A stretch of DNA of 64,000 bases from CAUZIZ01 sp965222655 (GTDB taxonomy: Bacteria > Acidobacteriota > UBA6911 > RPQK01 > JAJDTT01): NCBI GenBank assembly GCA_965222655.1, contig CBDCUP010000022.1, positions 434,001 to 498,000 of the forward strand, written 5' to 3'. Below the pieces are notes generated by a model. It was not told the DNA's origin and did no database searches. It was given only the letters and a program-made list of their open reading frames with translations. Positions 34,539 to 43,159 of this stretch are shown here, piece after piece; position 1 is the first letter of the stretch, and each line of letters begins with the position of its first letter. Made by a program: the position numbers and the translations under genes.

Positions 34539-35939
34539 TCACCCCCCAACCCTCCAGATTCCACGTTTGTCAATGACCCGACTTGACTTGAGCTGGGAGC
34601 GCTCGAAGGTACCCTCGGGCCTAAATTCCACCTGGACACTTACGCCTAGCGCACGTCTCAGGTCATCCCCGATCCTCTGGCCTAAGCTCTCGGATTGTCG
34701 TGAGGCCTCTTGCTTGATCTCCACCTGGACGGTCAACCGATCGAGGGAACCCGATTCCCGCTCCAGCAGCAGCCGGAACTCCCCGCCGAATTCCTCCAGC
34801 TTCCGCAACACATCTTCAATTCGGGAGGGAAACACGTTCTGTCCCCGCACCGTGATCATGTCGTCCACCCGGCCATAGATGCCTTCGCTCAGCGTGGGAT
34901 AGGTCCGTCCACAGGCACAGCCGACGGAAGAATCCTGCCATCGGGCAATGTCGCCCGACCAGTAACGGATCAGCGGCTGCGAGGTGCGTTCCAGATGCGT
35001 GTAGACCGGAACTCCCTCCTCACCCGATGGTACGGGATCCCTGGTCTCGGGATGAAGCATCTCGGTGTAGACAATATCCGTCCAGAGGTGCATTCCGCGC
35101 TCCAGGTGGCGACAGCCGGAGTTGGTCATCCAGGGGGTCATCTCAGCCATGCTGCCCTGATCCACTACGTCACAGCCGAAGGTGTCCTGGATCTGACGGC
35201 TAGTAGCGGGCACGCTGGCTCCTGGTTCACCGGAAAAGAACATGAGACGAAAACTGAAATCCTGCTTGGGATCAAAGCCCATTTTCCTGGCTACCTCAGC
35301 CAGATAGAGGGCGTAGGAGGGAGTCCCGTAGAGCGCTGCGGGGCGTACCATTCTGATCCACTCGACAGCCCGCTCGGTTTGTCCGGGCACACCGGCACCG
35401 AACGGGAAGCAGCGGGCGCCGAGCCTCTCCACGCCCAACAGGGCTCCCCAGCTGCCGATGTAGAGACTGAACAGGGCGGTGATCATGACGATATCATCGG
35501 GTCTCAGACCCACCGACCAGAGCACCCGCGCATGGGCCTCGGCGATACGCTCCCAATCGTCGCGTCCTATGCCGAAAACCGTCGGCCTGCCGGTGGTTCC
35601 CGAGGTTCCATGAATGTGAAACACCTGGTCCTCGGGAATACATAAGAAGCGTCCAAAAGGCGGATGATCTTCCTGCTCCAAGCGGATTTCTTCCTTGGTC
35701 AGAATGGGCAGCTGCCGAAACTGTTCAAGCCTACTGATTTCAGTGGGGTCGACCTTCAGGTCCCGGTAAAGCTCTCGGTAAAACTCCGACCTTTCCCAGG
35801 CGTAGCTGACCTGATTCCGTATCTTCTGGAGAATGAGTTTCTCCCTGGCGGCGGGCTCCAGGGTCTCGCGAAGGGGGTCCCAGTATTCACTGTCGGGAGA
35901 GGGCTGGTAGGAAGTGTCGTACTGAGGAGGCCACTCCAT
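34539..35939 (-). CDS. PaaK-family acyl-CoA ligase, possibly for 2-hydroxyisobutyrate
   Basis: 466 residues of the phenylacetate-CoA ligase branch of adenylate-forming enzymes. The P-loop-like motif is HGTSGTTGRPTVFG; ALYGTPSYALYLAEVA, a Cys-containing loop (GCACGRTYP), the hinge region GRVDDMITVRGQNVFPSRIE and the C-terminal domain are all present. It follows a split B12 acyl-CoA mutase on the same strand, 15 bp after the small-subunit stop. Known 2-hydroxyisobutyryl-CoA mutase loci also carry a CoA ligase, which suggests the substrate; aromatic acids are the alternative, but no paa genes are nearby. Confidence 0.82.
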   Translation of the reverse strand: MEWPPQYDTSYQPSPDSEYWDPLRETLEPAAREKLILQKIRNQVSYAWERSEFYRELYRDLKVDPTEISRLEQFRQLPILTKEEIRLEQEDHPPFGRFLCIPEDQVFHIHGTSGTTGRPTVFGIGRDDWERIAEAHARVLWSVGLRPDDIVMITALFSLYIGSWGALLGVERLGARCFPFGAGVPGQTERAVEWIRMVRPAALYGTPSYALYLAEVARKMGFDPKQDFSFRLMFFSGEPGASVPATSRQIQDTFGCDVVDQGSMAEMTPWMTNSGCRHLERGMHLWTDIVYTEMLHPETRDPVPSGEEGVPVYTHLERTSQPLIRYWSGDIARWQDSSVGCACGRTYPTLSEGIYGRVDDMITVRGQNVFPSRIEDVLRKLEEFGGEFRLLLERESGSLDRLTVQVEIKQEASRQSESLGQRIGDDLRRALGVSVQVEFRPEGTFERSQLKSSRVIDKRGIWRVGG

Positions 35940-35954
35940 CAGAATCTCGACCGG

Positions 35955-36368
35955 TTAGCCCTTCTGCGGCCTGGCGGCCGACTGGACGTATTCCACGATG
36001 CTGCTGGTAAATGTTCCCACTGGAAAGACCGCTCCGACCCCCATATCTAACAGGGGTTGCACGTCCTGGTCGGGAATGGTGCCCCCTACAAGAAGGATCG
36101 CGTCCCCATGTCCGTGCTTGTCCAGGGCTTGGACAAGCTTGGGGATGAGCCGCATGTGAGCCCCGGACAGGATACTGATACCTACCACGTCGACATCCTC
36201 TTGCAAGGCGGCCCAGGCGATCTCTTCGGGCGTCAGCCTCATGCCCAGATAGAGCACCTCCATGCCCGCGTCCTTCAAGGCGCGCGCGATCAGCTTGACG
36301 CCTCGGTCGTGCCCATCCAGACCAACCTTCGCCAGGAGCACTTTTACGGGCTTCGCTTGCTCAGTCAT
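35955..36368 (-). CDS. hcmB: B12-binding small subunit of an acyl-CoA mutase
   Basis: 137 residues, only the cobalamin-binding domain. The base-off motif D18-x-H20-x-x-G23 (GLDGHDRG) supplies the lower axial His, and VGISILSGAHM plus LLVGGTIPDQD form the rest of the B12 fold. It lies 40 bp downstream of the large subunit. This split architecture is that of 2-hydroxyisobutyryl-CoA and isobutyryl-CoA mutases (HcmB, IcmB). The symbol rests on the partner's active-site residues. Confidence 0.8.
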   Translation of the reverse strand: MTEQAKPVKVLLAKVGLDGHDRGVKLIARALKDAGMEVLYLGMRLTPEEIAWAALQEDVDVVGISILSGAHMRLIPKLVQALDKHGHGDAILLVGGTIPDQDVQPLLDMGVGAVFPVGTFTSSIVEYVQSAARPQKG

Positions 36369-36408
36369 GGTCTCGAAAACCTACTATTCGACAGCCGTCG
36401 AAGAAGAC

Positions 36409-38151
36409 TCAAAAAACGCCGGGATCCCGATACGACCCATAGACATCCCGCAGAGAATCCATGATCTCTCCCTCACTGGCTCCGGCGCTTACCGCAGCCA
36501 GTACAGGAGGCATGAGATTCTCATCGGCCTCGGCTGCCGTCTTGGTTTCATCCAGGAGCTTCTGGACACGTGGGTTGTCGCGCTCGCGCCTCAGTTCGCC
36601 AAGGCGCTCCAGCTGCCGATCCTCTTCTCGGGTATCGTACTCGAAGATCTCCAGCGGTTGGGTCTGTTCCGAACGGTATTGGTTGACACCCACGACCACA
36701 TAGTCACTGCTTTCGACACGACGTTGGTACTCGTAGGCAGCGCTGGATATTTCCTGTTCGATGTAGCCCGTCTCGATGGCACGCAGGATTCCTCTCAAGA
36801 GGCTCTTCGGCTTCTTGTCGTTCTCGGGGCCTCCGCCCAACTCTTCGATCTTGTTGAGGTACTCCCAGACCCGCTCCTCGATCGTCTGCGTCAGTGAGTC
36901 CAGAAAGTAGGAACCGGCCATGGGGTCGACGGTGTTGGTGACACCTGACTCATGAGCGATGATGAGCTGGCTCGCGAGAGACATCTTCATGGCATCCTCC
37001 GAAGGGATGTCGTAGGCCTCATCGTAGCCGCTTATGTGAAGCGACTGGGTTCCGCCCAGGACGGCTGCCAGTCCCTGGAGGGCCCCCCGGACAATATTGT
37101 TCTTGGGATCCTCGCGCATCAGGGTCGACCCCAGCGTCTGCGTATGGTAGCGCAGCCGCATGGACTCTGGCCGCTGGGCACCGTACCGCTCCTTCATGAT
37201 TCTCGCCCACAGACGGCGGGCAGCACGGAACTTGGCGACCTCTTCAAAGAAATCGCTATGGCAACCAAAGAAAAAGGAGAAGCGGGGAGCGAATTCGTCC
37301 ACTTCAAGTCCCCGTTCCAGAGCTGATTCCACATAGGCCATTCCCTGGGCCAGGGTGAAGGCCAACTCCTGGACGGCGTCGGAACCCGCCTCCCGCGTGT
37401 GGTAGCCAGAGATGGATATGGTGTACCAGTTGGGAACATGACGGGTGCAGAACTCCACCACATCGGTGGTCAGCTTCAGCGAGGGTCGGGGAGGCAAGGC
37501 GAACGTCTTCTGGCCGTGAAACTCTTTCAAGGAATCGTTCTGAACCGTACCCCTGAGGTCCCCCCAGTTTACGCCATCCGTTTCGGCGACCGAAAGCAGC
37601 ATGCTGAGCAGGATGATGGCGGGATGGTTGATGGTGAGGGACACGCTTACCTTGTCCAACGGTATCCCCGCAAACAACTCCCGCATGTCGTTTACGCTGT
37701 CGATCGCGACTCCAAGCCTGCCTACCTCTCCCTCCGCCAGTGGGTGGTCTGAATCGTATCCGGTCAAGGTGGGGTGGTCGAAATCGGTGCTGATACCGGT
37801 CTGGCCGTGACCCAGGAGAAAACGGTATCGCTCGTTGGTGGATCGTGCGGTGCCAAAGCCGGCGATCTGTCGCCGCGTCCAGAGCCTGCCGCGGTACATG
37901 GTGGGATAGGCACCGCGGACGAAAGGGTAGGATCCTGGATAGCCCAGGTCTTTCTCGTGGTCCAGATGACTGACGTCCACCGGGTCATAGAGACGCTTTA
38001 CCTCGAGGCCGGATACGGTTCGGAAGCTCTCTTCCCGCTCACCGCTGCGGTCGAGAAACTCCTTCAGCTCTCTCTTTTCCCAGCCCTGCCTCTTCTGCTC
38101 CAGTCCCCGTAGCGAGTCTTTACTCAAATCGGGCTTCTTGGCCTTCTTCAT
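36409..38151 (-). CDS. hcmA: acyl-CoA mutase large subunit with 2-hydroxyisobutyryl-CoA mutase signature
   Basis: 580 residues from ATG 38151 (MKKAKKPDLSK); the frame runs open to 38265 without conservation. It is the substrate-binding TIM barrel of a B12-dependent mutase without its own cobalamin domain. Three positions separate the subfamilies: in HcmA they are Ile90, Asp117 and Gln208, and in methylmalonyl-CoA mutase Tyr, Ala and Arg. Here Ile96 (RRQIAGFG), Asp123 (ISTDFDHP) and Gln214 (FHGQKTF) occupy them at identical spacing. It should thus interconvert 2-hydroxyisobutyryl-CoA and 3-hydroxybutyryl-CoA. The GTPase chaperone MeaB/MeaH is not seen in the window. Confidence 0.8.
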   Translation of the reverse strand: MKKAKKPDLSKDSLRGLEQKRQGWEKRELKEFLDRSGEREESFRTVSGLEVKRLYDPVDVSHLDHEKDLGYPGSYPFVRGAYPTMYRGRLWTRRQIAGFGTARSTNERYRFLLGHGQTGISTDFDHPTLTGYDSDHPLAEGEVGRLGVAIDSVNDMRELFAGIPLDKVSVSLTINHPAIILLSMLLSVAETDGVNWGDLRGTVQNDSLKEFHGQKTFALPPRPSLKLTTDVVEFCTRHVPNWYTISISGYHTREAGSDAVQELAFTLAQGMAYVESALERGLEVDEFAPRFSFFFGCHSDFFEEVAKFRAARRLWARIMKERYGAQRPESMRLRYHTQTLGSTLMREDPKNNIVRGALQGLAAVLGGTQSLHISGYDEAYDIPSEDAMKMSLASQLIIAHESGVTNTVDPMAGSYFLDSLTQTIEERVWEYLNKIEELGGGPENDKKPKSLLRGILRAIETGYIEQEISSAAYEYQRRVESSDYVVVGVNQYRSEQTQPLEIFEYDTREEDRQLERLGELRRERDNPRVQKLLDETKTAAEADENLMPPVLAAVSAGASEGEIMDSLRDVYGSYRDPGVF

Positions 38152-38257
38152 CCAGGTCACGTGCTCTCTTAGTACACGGTCGAGCCAGTATGATACATGC
38201 CTCGCATCTGTCCGGGAAGCTGTGAGCGAGCTGAGGCTCTTGCCACGCAGTTCAGGG

Positions 38258-38821
38258 GTGGGCATACTCCCCTCTGTGTCAGATCCGCTGGAAGCAGTCT
38301 ACCTTCGATCGGGAAAACCCCTTCCCCAGATGCAAACCATCGGCTGTCTGAGGGTTCCCCAGCCCTTTCGGGACCTCCTGGTCCACGAAAATGACATGAC
38401 GCCCACATTAGAGGACTTCCATGGGCGCAGAATCTCTCTTCACGTATTGGACCGTCATCAGCAAGAAAGCCGCCTATTGAGGCAGGTCGTGTTGAAGCTG
38501 GAAGATGAAGGGACCCCCGTAGAGTTCGGCGCTATCCGGATTCATCTGACACGCTTCAAGACCCAGGCACTGCAACTCATTCTGAAGGGACAGGTCCCCC
38601 TGGGCACGATCTTGCGGGAAGAGAATATCCTCCACACCAGTGGTCACAAGGAATTCTTCAGCGTCCTGTCGGATGTCGTAATCAATCGAGCCCTGGTATT
38701 GACCGGCACCCACCAGCTCTTTGGACGCCGTAATGTGATCCGGGACGGCCAGGGAAATCCCCTGGCAGAGATGACCGAGATCCTACCACCGGTCACGCGA
38801 TCGAGCACAAAATGCATCTAA
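38258..38821 (+). CDS. chorismate-pyruvate-lyase-like (UbiC/DUF98 fold) protein
   Basis: 187 residues from GTG 38258; GTG 38276 and ATG 38330 are alternatives, but the conserved block begins at DPLEAVYLRSGKPLP. Core matches are LLVHENDMTPTLEDFHG, VVLKLEDEGTPVEFGAIRI, GQVPLGTILRE and FGRRNVIRDGQGNPLAEMTEILPP, the order seen in UbiC-fold proteins of unknown substrate. Ubiquinone synthesis is not supported by neighbours. It is divergent from hcmA (about 106 bp between starts) and overlaps the symporter gene by 10 bp, so all three plus-strand genes here probably share a transcript. Confidence 0.65.
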   Translation: MGILPSVSDPLEAVYLRSGKPLPQMQTIGCLRVPQPFRDLLVHENDMTPTLEDFHGRRISLHVLDRHQQESRLLRQVVLKLEDEGTPVEFGAIRIHLTRFKTQALQLILKGQVPLGTILREENILHTSGHKEFFSVLSDVVINRALVLTGTHQLFGRRNVIRDGQGNPLAEMTEILPPVTRSSTKCI

Positions 38822-40371
38822 GCTGGATCGACTACGCTATCGTAGTGGTGTATATCGGCGCCACCATCCTGGCGGGAATCCTCTCCCGCACCACCATCAA
38901 GGGAATCGCCGACTTCCTGGTGGCCGGGCGCACCCTCAGGACCCACATGGCGGTGGCCACCATGGTGTCTACCGGCCTCGGCCTGGTCACGGTGATGTAC
39001 TTCGCCGAGGAGGGATTCAAGAACGGATTCAGTCCCTTCATCATCGGCCTCATTGGAGCCACTGCCGCGCTTATCGTAGGCCGCACCGGCTTTCTCGTCC
39101 GACGGCTGCGCCAACTCCGGGTGATGACGGTCCCCGAGTTCTATGAGATCAGGTACAGCCGTGGAGTGCGACTGACGGGCGGCGTCCTGCTGGCACTGGC
39201 CGGGACTCTCAACATGGGACTCTTCCCCATCCTGGGCAGCAAGTTTGTGGTCGGATTCACCGGCCTGCCACCCGAGTGGGTCAATTACGTCATGGTGGCC
39301 ATGCTCGCCGTAGTCGTCTTCTACACACTCATGGGGGGCATGGTCTCCGTCGTGCTGACGGACTTCGCCCAGTTCGTGCTGCTGTCGCTTGGGTTCCTGG
39401 TGGGGACAGTGGTCATTCTCACCCACCCGCAGCTGGGTTGGAGTAACATCGTTTCGAGCATTGAACAGCACAAGGGCGGCCACGCTTTCGACCCGATTGC
39501 CAACCCGGATTATGGCTGGATGTTCATCGCCTACTTCATGGCGGTCGCCTTGATCAGCATCATCTGGCAGCCGGAAATGTCTCGTCCCCTCAGCACCGAG
39601 AGTCCCAGGGTGGCACAACGAATCTTCTGGATCTCCAGCGCCACCGTCGTGGGCCGCGCCGTCATTCCCATGTTCTGGGGTGCCGCCGCCTTTGCCTTTA
39701 CCCATGCCGCCTCCTACCGAGGTCCCTTCGCCGACGATGGTCAGTTCGCGATGCCGCATATGATGGGACAGATCATGCCGATTGGTTTTGCCGGACTGCT
39801 CATGGCAGGAATGGCGGCAGCCTTCATGTCCACTCACGACAGCTATCTACTGGCCTGGAGCGGGGTGATCGTGCGAGACGTCATCTCGCCCATCAAGGCC
39901 ATCCTGGGCAAGAGTGAGCAGGTTCGCCGCGAGGACGGGACCTGGGGTGGCCTTACGGGCAAACGCGAGATCTATTGGACCCGCGTCATGGTAGTCGTCC
40001 TGGCGGCCTTCCTGGCCGTCTTCGGGGCTCTCTACAAACTGCCCGAGACCGCCTTCAAATTCATGTACATTACCGGCAGCATCTACTTCTCAGGTGCCGT
40101 GGGGACGGTGGTTCTGGGGATCTACTGGAAAAGATCCAATACACCGGGAGCCTACTGCGCGCTCATCCTGGGAGCTATCGCTCCCATCAGCTTCCTGGTC
40201 ATGAGCCAATTCCCCGAGGCCGTTCCGGGTTTCCTGGCTCCTCTGGTAGAGAGTTCCAACCTACCGGCTCTTCTCAGCCTGATCCTGGGAGGCGCCGGGA
40301 TGATCCTGGGCTCCCTGATCACGCAACGAACACACCCGCCACGGACACTTCAGTCGGGCGAAAAAGGGTAA
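38812..40371 (+). CDS. sodium:solute symporter (SSS family)
   Basis: 519 residues with about 13 hydrophobic helices, as expected for SSS transporters. Recognisable blocks are the N-terminal WIDYAIVVVYIGATILAG, FLVAGRTLRTHMAVATMVSTGLG, VPEFYEIRYSRGVRL and MAGMAAAFMSTHDSYLLAWSGVIVRDVI, which corresponds to the Na+-binding helix 8 region. Sequence alone does not give the solute. Position beside the HcmAB locus makes a short hydroxy- or keto-acid a reasonable guess. A small membrane protein gene follows after 4 bp. Confidence 0.88.
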   Translation: MHLSWIDYAIVVVYIGATILAGILSRTTIKGIADFLVAGRTLRTHMAVATMVSTGLGLVTVMYFAEEGFKNGFSPFIIGLIGATAALIVGRTGFLVRRLRQLRVMTVPEFYEIRYSRGVRLTGGVLLALAGTLNMGLFPILGSKFVVGFTGLPPEWVNYVMVAMLAVVVFYTLMGGMVSVVLTDFAQFVLLSLGFLVGTVVILTHPQLGWSNIVSSIEQHKGGHAFDPIANPDYGWMFIAYFMAVALISIIWQPEMSRPLSTESPRVAQRIFWISSATVVGRAVIPMFWGAAAFAFTHAASYRGPFADDGQFAMPHMMGQIMPIGFAGLLMAGMAAAFMSTHDSYLLAWSGVIVRDVISPIKAILGKSEQVRREDGTWGGLTGKREIYWTRVMVVVLAAFLAVFGALYKLPETAFKFMYITGSIYFSGAVGTVVLGIYWKRSNTPGAYCALILGAIAPISFLVMSQFPEAVPGFLAPLVESSNLPALLSLILGGAGMILGSLITQRTHPPRTLQSGEKG

Positions 40372-40375
40372 GGCC

Positions 40376-40531
40376 ATGGATACGGAGACATGGAAGGTTA
40401 TCTGGACGGCCGTTTTCATCATCTCGGGACTCCTGTTCTACAGCGTCGTTCTGACAGTGGCAATCAAGGGCTCGAGGGATGTCAAGCAGATGGTCGGCAG
40501 TATGCTTTCAAAGCGGAGGAAGGCCTCCTAA
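40376..40531 (+). CDS. 51-residue single-helix membrane protein beside the symporter
   Basis: ATG 40376 lies four bases after the symporter stop and is preceded by GGGTAAGG. The product has one membrane helix (about 8-30, VIWTAVFIISGLLFYSVVLTV) followed by a basic, cytoplasmic-looking tail (KGSRDVKQMVGSMLSKRRK). Small subunits of this kind accompany some SSS-type transporters, and the position and shape fit such a role. No family could be named. Confidence 0.7.
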   Translation: MDTETWKVIWTAVFIISGLLFYSVVLTVAIKGSRDVKQMVGSMLSKRRKAS

Positions 40532-40532
40532 G

Positions 40533-40711
40533 GGTTCGTTCAAAAATAACTTCACATTCTGGCATCTCATCTTCACACCATCTTCGGCCGCTCCTCAATC
40601 ACGAAATCCTCAACGTAGGCCTGGCTACGCCTGCGGTTTCGCTCAATCGTTCGCGGCCAAACCTGGCGCAAATCCGAGCGCCAACTCTGCGAAGTTATTC
40701 TTGAACGAACC
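40533..40711. mobile_element. 179-bp MITE-like element with 21-bp inverted ends
   Basis: Left end 40533-40553 begins GGTTCGTTCAA and right end 40691-40711 finishes TTGAACGAACC; they are reverse complements at 20 of 21 positions. No coding frame and no clear target duplication. Begins 2 bp after the small membrane-protein gene. Confidence 0.65.
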
Positions 40712-40960
40712 TTGAGGTGACCTCTCCACCGCCTGAAGGCGGTGGATTCGACCTGCGACTAAAGTCGCCTAAAGACCTCGCCTCCGATGCAGGCGACTCG
40801 CTTGATCGCCTGTCTCACTCGGCTCGGCGCCCACTTCCCTGACTCGCCCAGCAAGCCGTACTCTAGCCTCTTACCTTCCCTACGCACACCGGCTTGCTGT
40901 CACAAGCCTCCTGAAGGCTTCGCCTAAAGGCGAGGGGGTTCACCCATCCCCGAGTGGGAC
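40712..40960. mobile_element. IS200/IS605-like end relic without a gene
   Basis: Carries the hairpin CCACCGCCT-GA-AGGCGGTGG (40726-40745) next to TGGATTC, a pattern common at the right end of TnpB-type IS605 elements. Further hairpins are GCGACTAAAGTCGC and CGCCTAAAGGCG near a second, G-rich end at about 40920-40960. No transposase or tnpB frame remains, so it is a gene-less derivative or decayed end. It abuts the 179-bp element. Confidence 0.45.
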
Positions 40961-40979
40961 CCTAAGCTGGATTTGGCTG

Positions 40980-41052
40980 TGTCCGTTGTAGGATGGGCAC
41001 TCTTGCCCGTCAATTTCCTCGACGGGCAGGAGTGCCCGTCCTACAACGGACA
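40980..41052. repeat. 73-bp long palindrome
   Basis: Two arms of about 32 bp, beginning TGTCCGTTGTAGGATGGGCA and ending with its complement GTCCTACAACGGACA, are nearly perfectly complementary around a short AATTTCCTC loop. The arm also contains ACGGGCA and CTTGCCCGTC. It can form a very stable hairpin. It lies about 85 bp past the end of the bufC-like gene and could terminate it. No gene lies between 40532 and 41136. Confidence 0.75.
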
Positions 41053-41136
41053 CCTTGCTATCGATGTTCGTGGTTCGAGACGACCAAAGTTTCGTTCTCG
41101 GACGGAGTCGGCGGACCTGGGGCTGGCCGGTCGGCC

Positions 41137-42060
41137 CTACGTCTCCAACGCCTGAAAGAAGCCTTCCGCTGCCCAGTCGTGGAACCAGTTTTTCAACGAT
41201 GCTGCCAACTCTTCATCATCCGCATCCATACTCTCGGCTGCAGACTCGATGGCTCGACCGATCGGCTGCCCTGACTGCAGCGACTCCAATAGCCGATACT
41301 GGGCCTCACTCAGCTCATATCGCCTGACCACGTATTGGCGTCGGCTGATGGCGACGAACTGTCTCCGCGGTTCGGGCAGGGGAATCTCCTCGCCTTCTTT
41401 GGCACGGCGAGCCTCAGTGTAGTAGTCGTTGATGGGATAGCTGAACCGCAGCAACCTCAAGCACACGGCGAGCTTCAGACGCGCCTGCGGCCATTGTTCT
41501 GGAGCGATTGCCTGAAAGCTCTCGCTGTCGAGGAGATCTTCCCGCTCCAGGCCGGGCCCATCGAAAACCTGACCAATCGTCCACTCCAGACGGGCCAGGT
41601 CGATCAGGAAATCGGGCCAGTCGGGGCCAAGCGGTTCGGTCCCACTACTGCTTGGTCGCGTCTCGTCGAGATGACGGGCGAAATCATCTCCGAGCCGATT
41701 GAGCGTATAGCTGCGTGAAGGATGCGCCTGCAGGTATCCAAAGGCGAACTCATTGAAGGTCTCCTCACCTAGCGCGTACTTGAGGACAGGAAACGACTCG
41801 CCGAGACACTCCAATAGACGCGCATAGTAGGCATTGGCATAGACGGAAAGGCGTTCCGATGCGCCGAAGTTTCTAGTCGAGCGCACGACCTTCTCCAGCT
41901 CATCGCGTTTGAGGCGGATAAGTTCCTGCGCCTGATTGGAATCGACACCTTCAGCCACACCGGACGGATGGCTGACGACCGCTTGAAACCAACGCTGAAC
42001 GACGTCCAGATCGTGGATCTGGGTGGGGTCCCCAGTAGAATCGTCCTCAGATGAGGTCAT
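41137..42060 (-). CDS. bufC: DUF2063 protein (BufC-type partner of the MNIO enzyme)
   Basis: 307 residues from ATG 42060 (MTSSEDDSTGDP); upstream in-frame codons overlap the bufB gene. The N-terminal DUF2063 domain shows RLSVYANAYYARLLECLGESFPVLKYALGEETFNEFAFGYL, LNRLGDDFARHL and WPDFLIDLARLEWTIGQVFDG. In bufferin operons and in TglI-type systems this helical and winged-helix protein recruits the substrate peptide to the MNIO enzyme. It starts one base after the bufB stop. The extra C-terminal 90 residues include SRRQYVVRRYELSEAQYRLLESLQ, a second domain typical of BufC. Confidence 0.85.
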   Translation of the reverse strand: MTSSEDDSTGDPTQIHDLDVVQRWFQAVVSHPSGVAEGVDSNQAQELIRLKRDELEKVVRSTRNFGASERLSVYANAYYARLLECLGESFPVLKYALGEETFNEFAFGYLQAHPSRSYTLNRLGDDFARHLDETRPSSSGTEPLGPDWPDFLIDLARLEWTIGQVFDGPGLEREDLLDSESFQAIAPEQWPQARLKLAVCLRLLRFSYPINDYYTEARRAKEGEEIPLPEPRRQFVAISRRQYVVRRYELSEAQYRLLESLQSGQPIGRAIESAAESMDADDEELAASLKNWFHDWAAEGFFQALET

Positions 42061-42061
42061 C

Positions 42062-43045
42062 CTAGCGAACCTCAGGAACGATGTGGTGCAGTGGATGGGG
42101 AACCCAGGAAGCATCCTGGCGCCCGTGCTCGGTAGGCGTCCCCCGCGGCAAGGGCTTAGGCAGATCCTCCTCGAGCATCGAAGCCGGCTCCTGGAGACGT
42201 TCCCCCATGAACTTCTTGGCCTTGAGAACCTCGGCATGAACCTCTGGGAAGGGAGGAATCCTGGCATCCCATTCCAGCAGGGTCGAAACGCCGCCGGTCA
42301 ACCTGTGAGCCTGCTGGTAGAGTTCCCAAACCGGTGGAATGACATAGTTATCGTGGGTGTCTATGAGATGGGTCTCGTAGTTGCTGTGTCCGGCCAGGTG
42401 AAACTGCACGACGCGATCATGGGGAACCAAATCGATGAACTCCACCGGATCCAGTTCGTGATTGAAACTCGAAACGTAGGTATTGTTCACGTCGAGAAGC
42501 AATCCGCAGTCGGACTCTTCTGCCATCCGGGCAATGAATTCCGCCTCGCTAAGGGTCGATTCGGAGAACATCAGATAGGTACTGGGATTCTCCAGCACGA
42601 GTGGGCGCTCCAGGAAGTCCTGCACCACTCGAACACGCTCGACCACATGTTTAAGGGTCTCTTCGGTGAAAGGAATGGGGAGCAGGTCATGGGTGTTGCG
42701 CCCCGCTACTCCAGTCCAGCATAGATGATCCGATACCCAGAGCGCCTCGACATCCTTGGCCAGGGCCCTGAGCTTTGCAAGATATTCGAAGTCCAGGGGA
42801 TCGGTGGAGCCGATCGAGAGAGAAACCCCATGCATCACGACCGGATAGCGTTCACAAATCTGCTCGAGAACGTAGCGAGGTCTCCCCCCGGAATCCATGA
42901 AGTTTTCCGAAATGATCTCGAACCAGTCCACTTCTGGCTGGTGCTCGAGAATATAAGGGAAGTGGGTGGTCCTCAACCCAACGCCGAGCCCCAGGTTGGG
43001 ATGTCCGAGACGTGAAATTGCCATGGGCCGCTTTGAATTGGACAC
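42062..43045 (-). CDS. bufB: DUF692 multinuclear non-heme iron enzyme (BufB type)
   Basis: 327 residues; ATG 43024 is an alternative start. DUF692 enzymes are TIM barrels with two or three irons that oxidatively modify cysteines in ribosomal peptides. Iron ligands are visible in order: MHGVSLSIG (His), SDHLCWTG (Asp, His), PLVLENPSTYL (Glu), CGLLLDVNNTYVSSFNH (Asp, Asn), VQFHLAGHSNY (His), IDTHDNYV (Asp, His) and TLLEWDARIP (Glu). Encoded between the Cys-rich peptide gene and bufC in the order A-B-C. The likely product is thiooxazole-type modified cysteines for copper buffering, by analogy with known bufferins. Confidence 0.9.
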   Translation of the reverse strand: MSNSKRPMAISRLGHPNLGLGVGLRTTHFPYILEHQPEVDWFEIISENFMDSGGRPRYVLEQICERYPVVMHGVSLSIGSTDPLDFEYLAKLRALAKDVEALWVSDHLCWTGVAGRNTHDLLPIPFTEETLKHVVERVRVVQDFLERPLVLENPSTYLMFSESTLSEAEFIARMAEESDCGLLLDVNNTYVSSFNHELDPVEFIDLVPHDRVVQFHLAGHSNYETHLIDTHDNYVIPPVWELYQQAHRLTGGVSTLLEWDARIPPFPEVHAEVLKAKKFMGERLQEPASMLEEDLPKPLPRGTPTEHGRQDASWVPHPLHHIVPEVR

Positions 43046-43159
43046 AGTGCCGCCCTCATCGTGCCGTCATGCTTGAAAACACGACGACACGACGAGAGCG
43101 GTGCAGATTCCGGGGTGATTCTAGATTCGAATACCCACGGGTAGGGGACAGCTGAGCGC

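Noticed and set aside
38818..39837. 339-codon minus-strand frame opposite the sodium symporter
   Set aside because: Asp/His/Gly-rich antisense of a hydrophobic transporter gene, a common artefact.
40712..40960. Intact IS200/IS605 element
   Set aside because: Only end-like hairpins remain in about 250 bp; no TnpA or TnpB frame.
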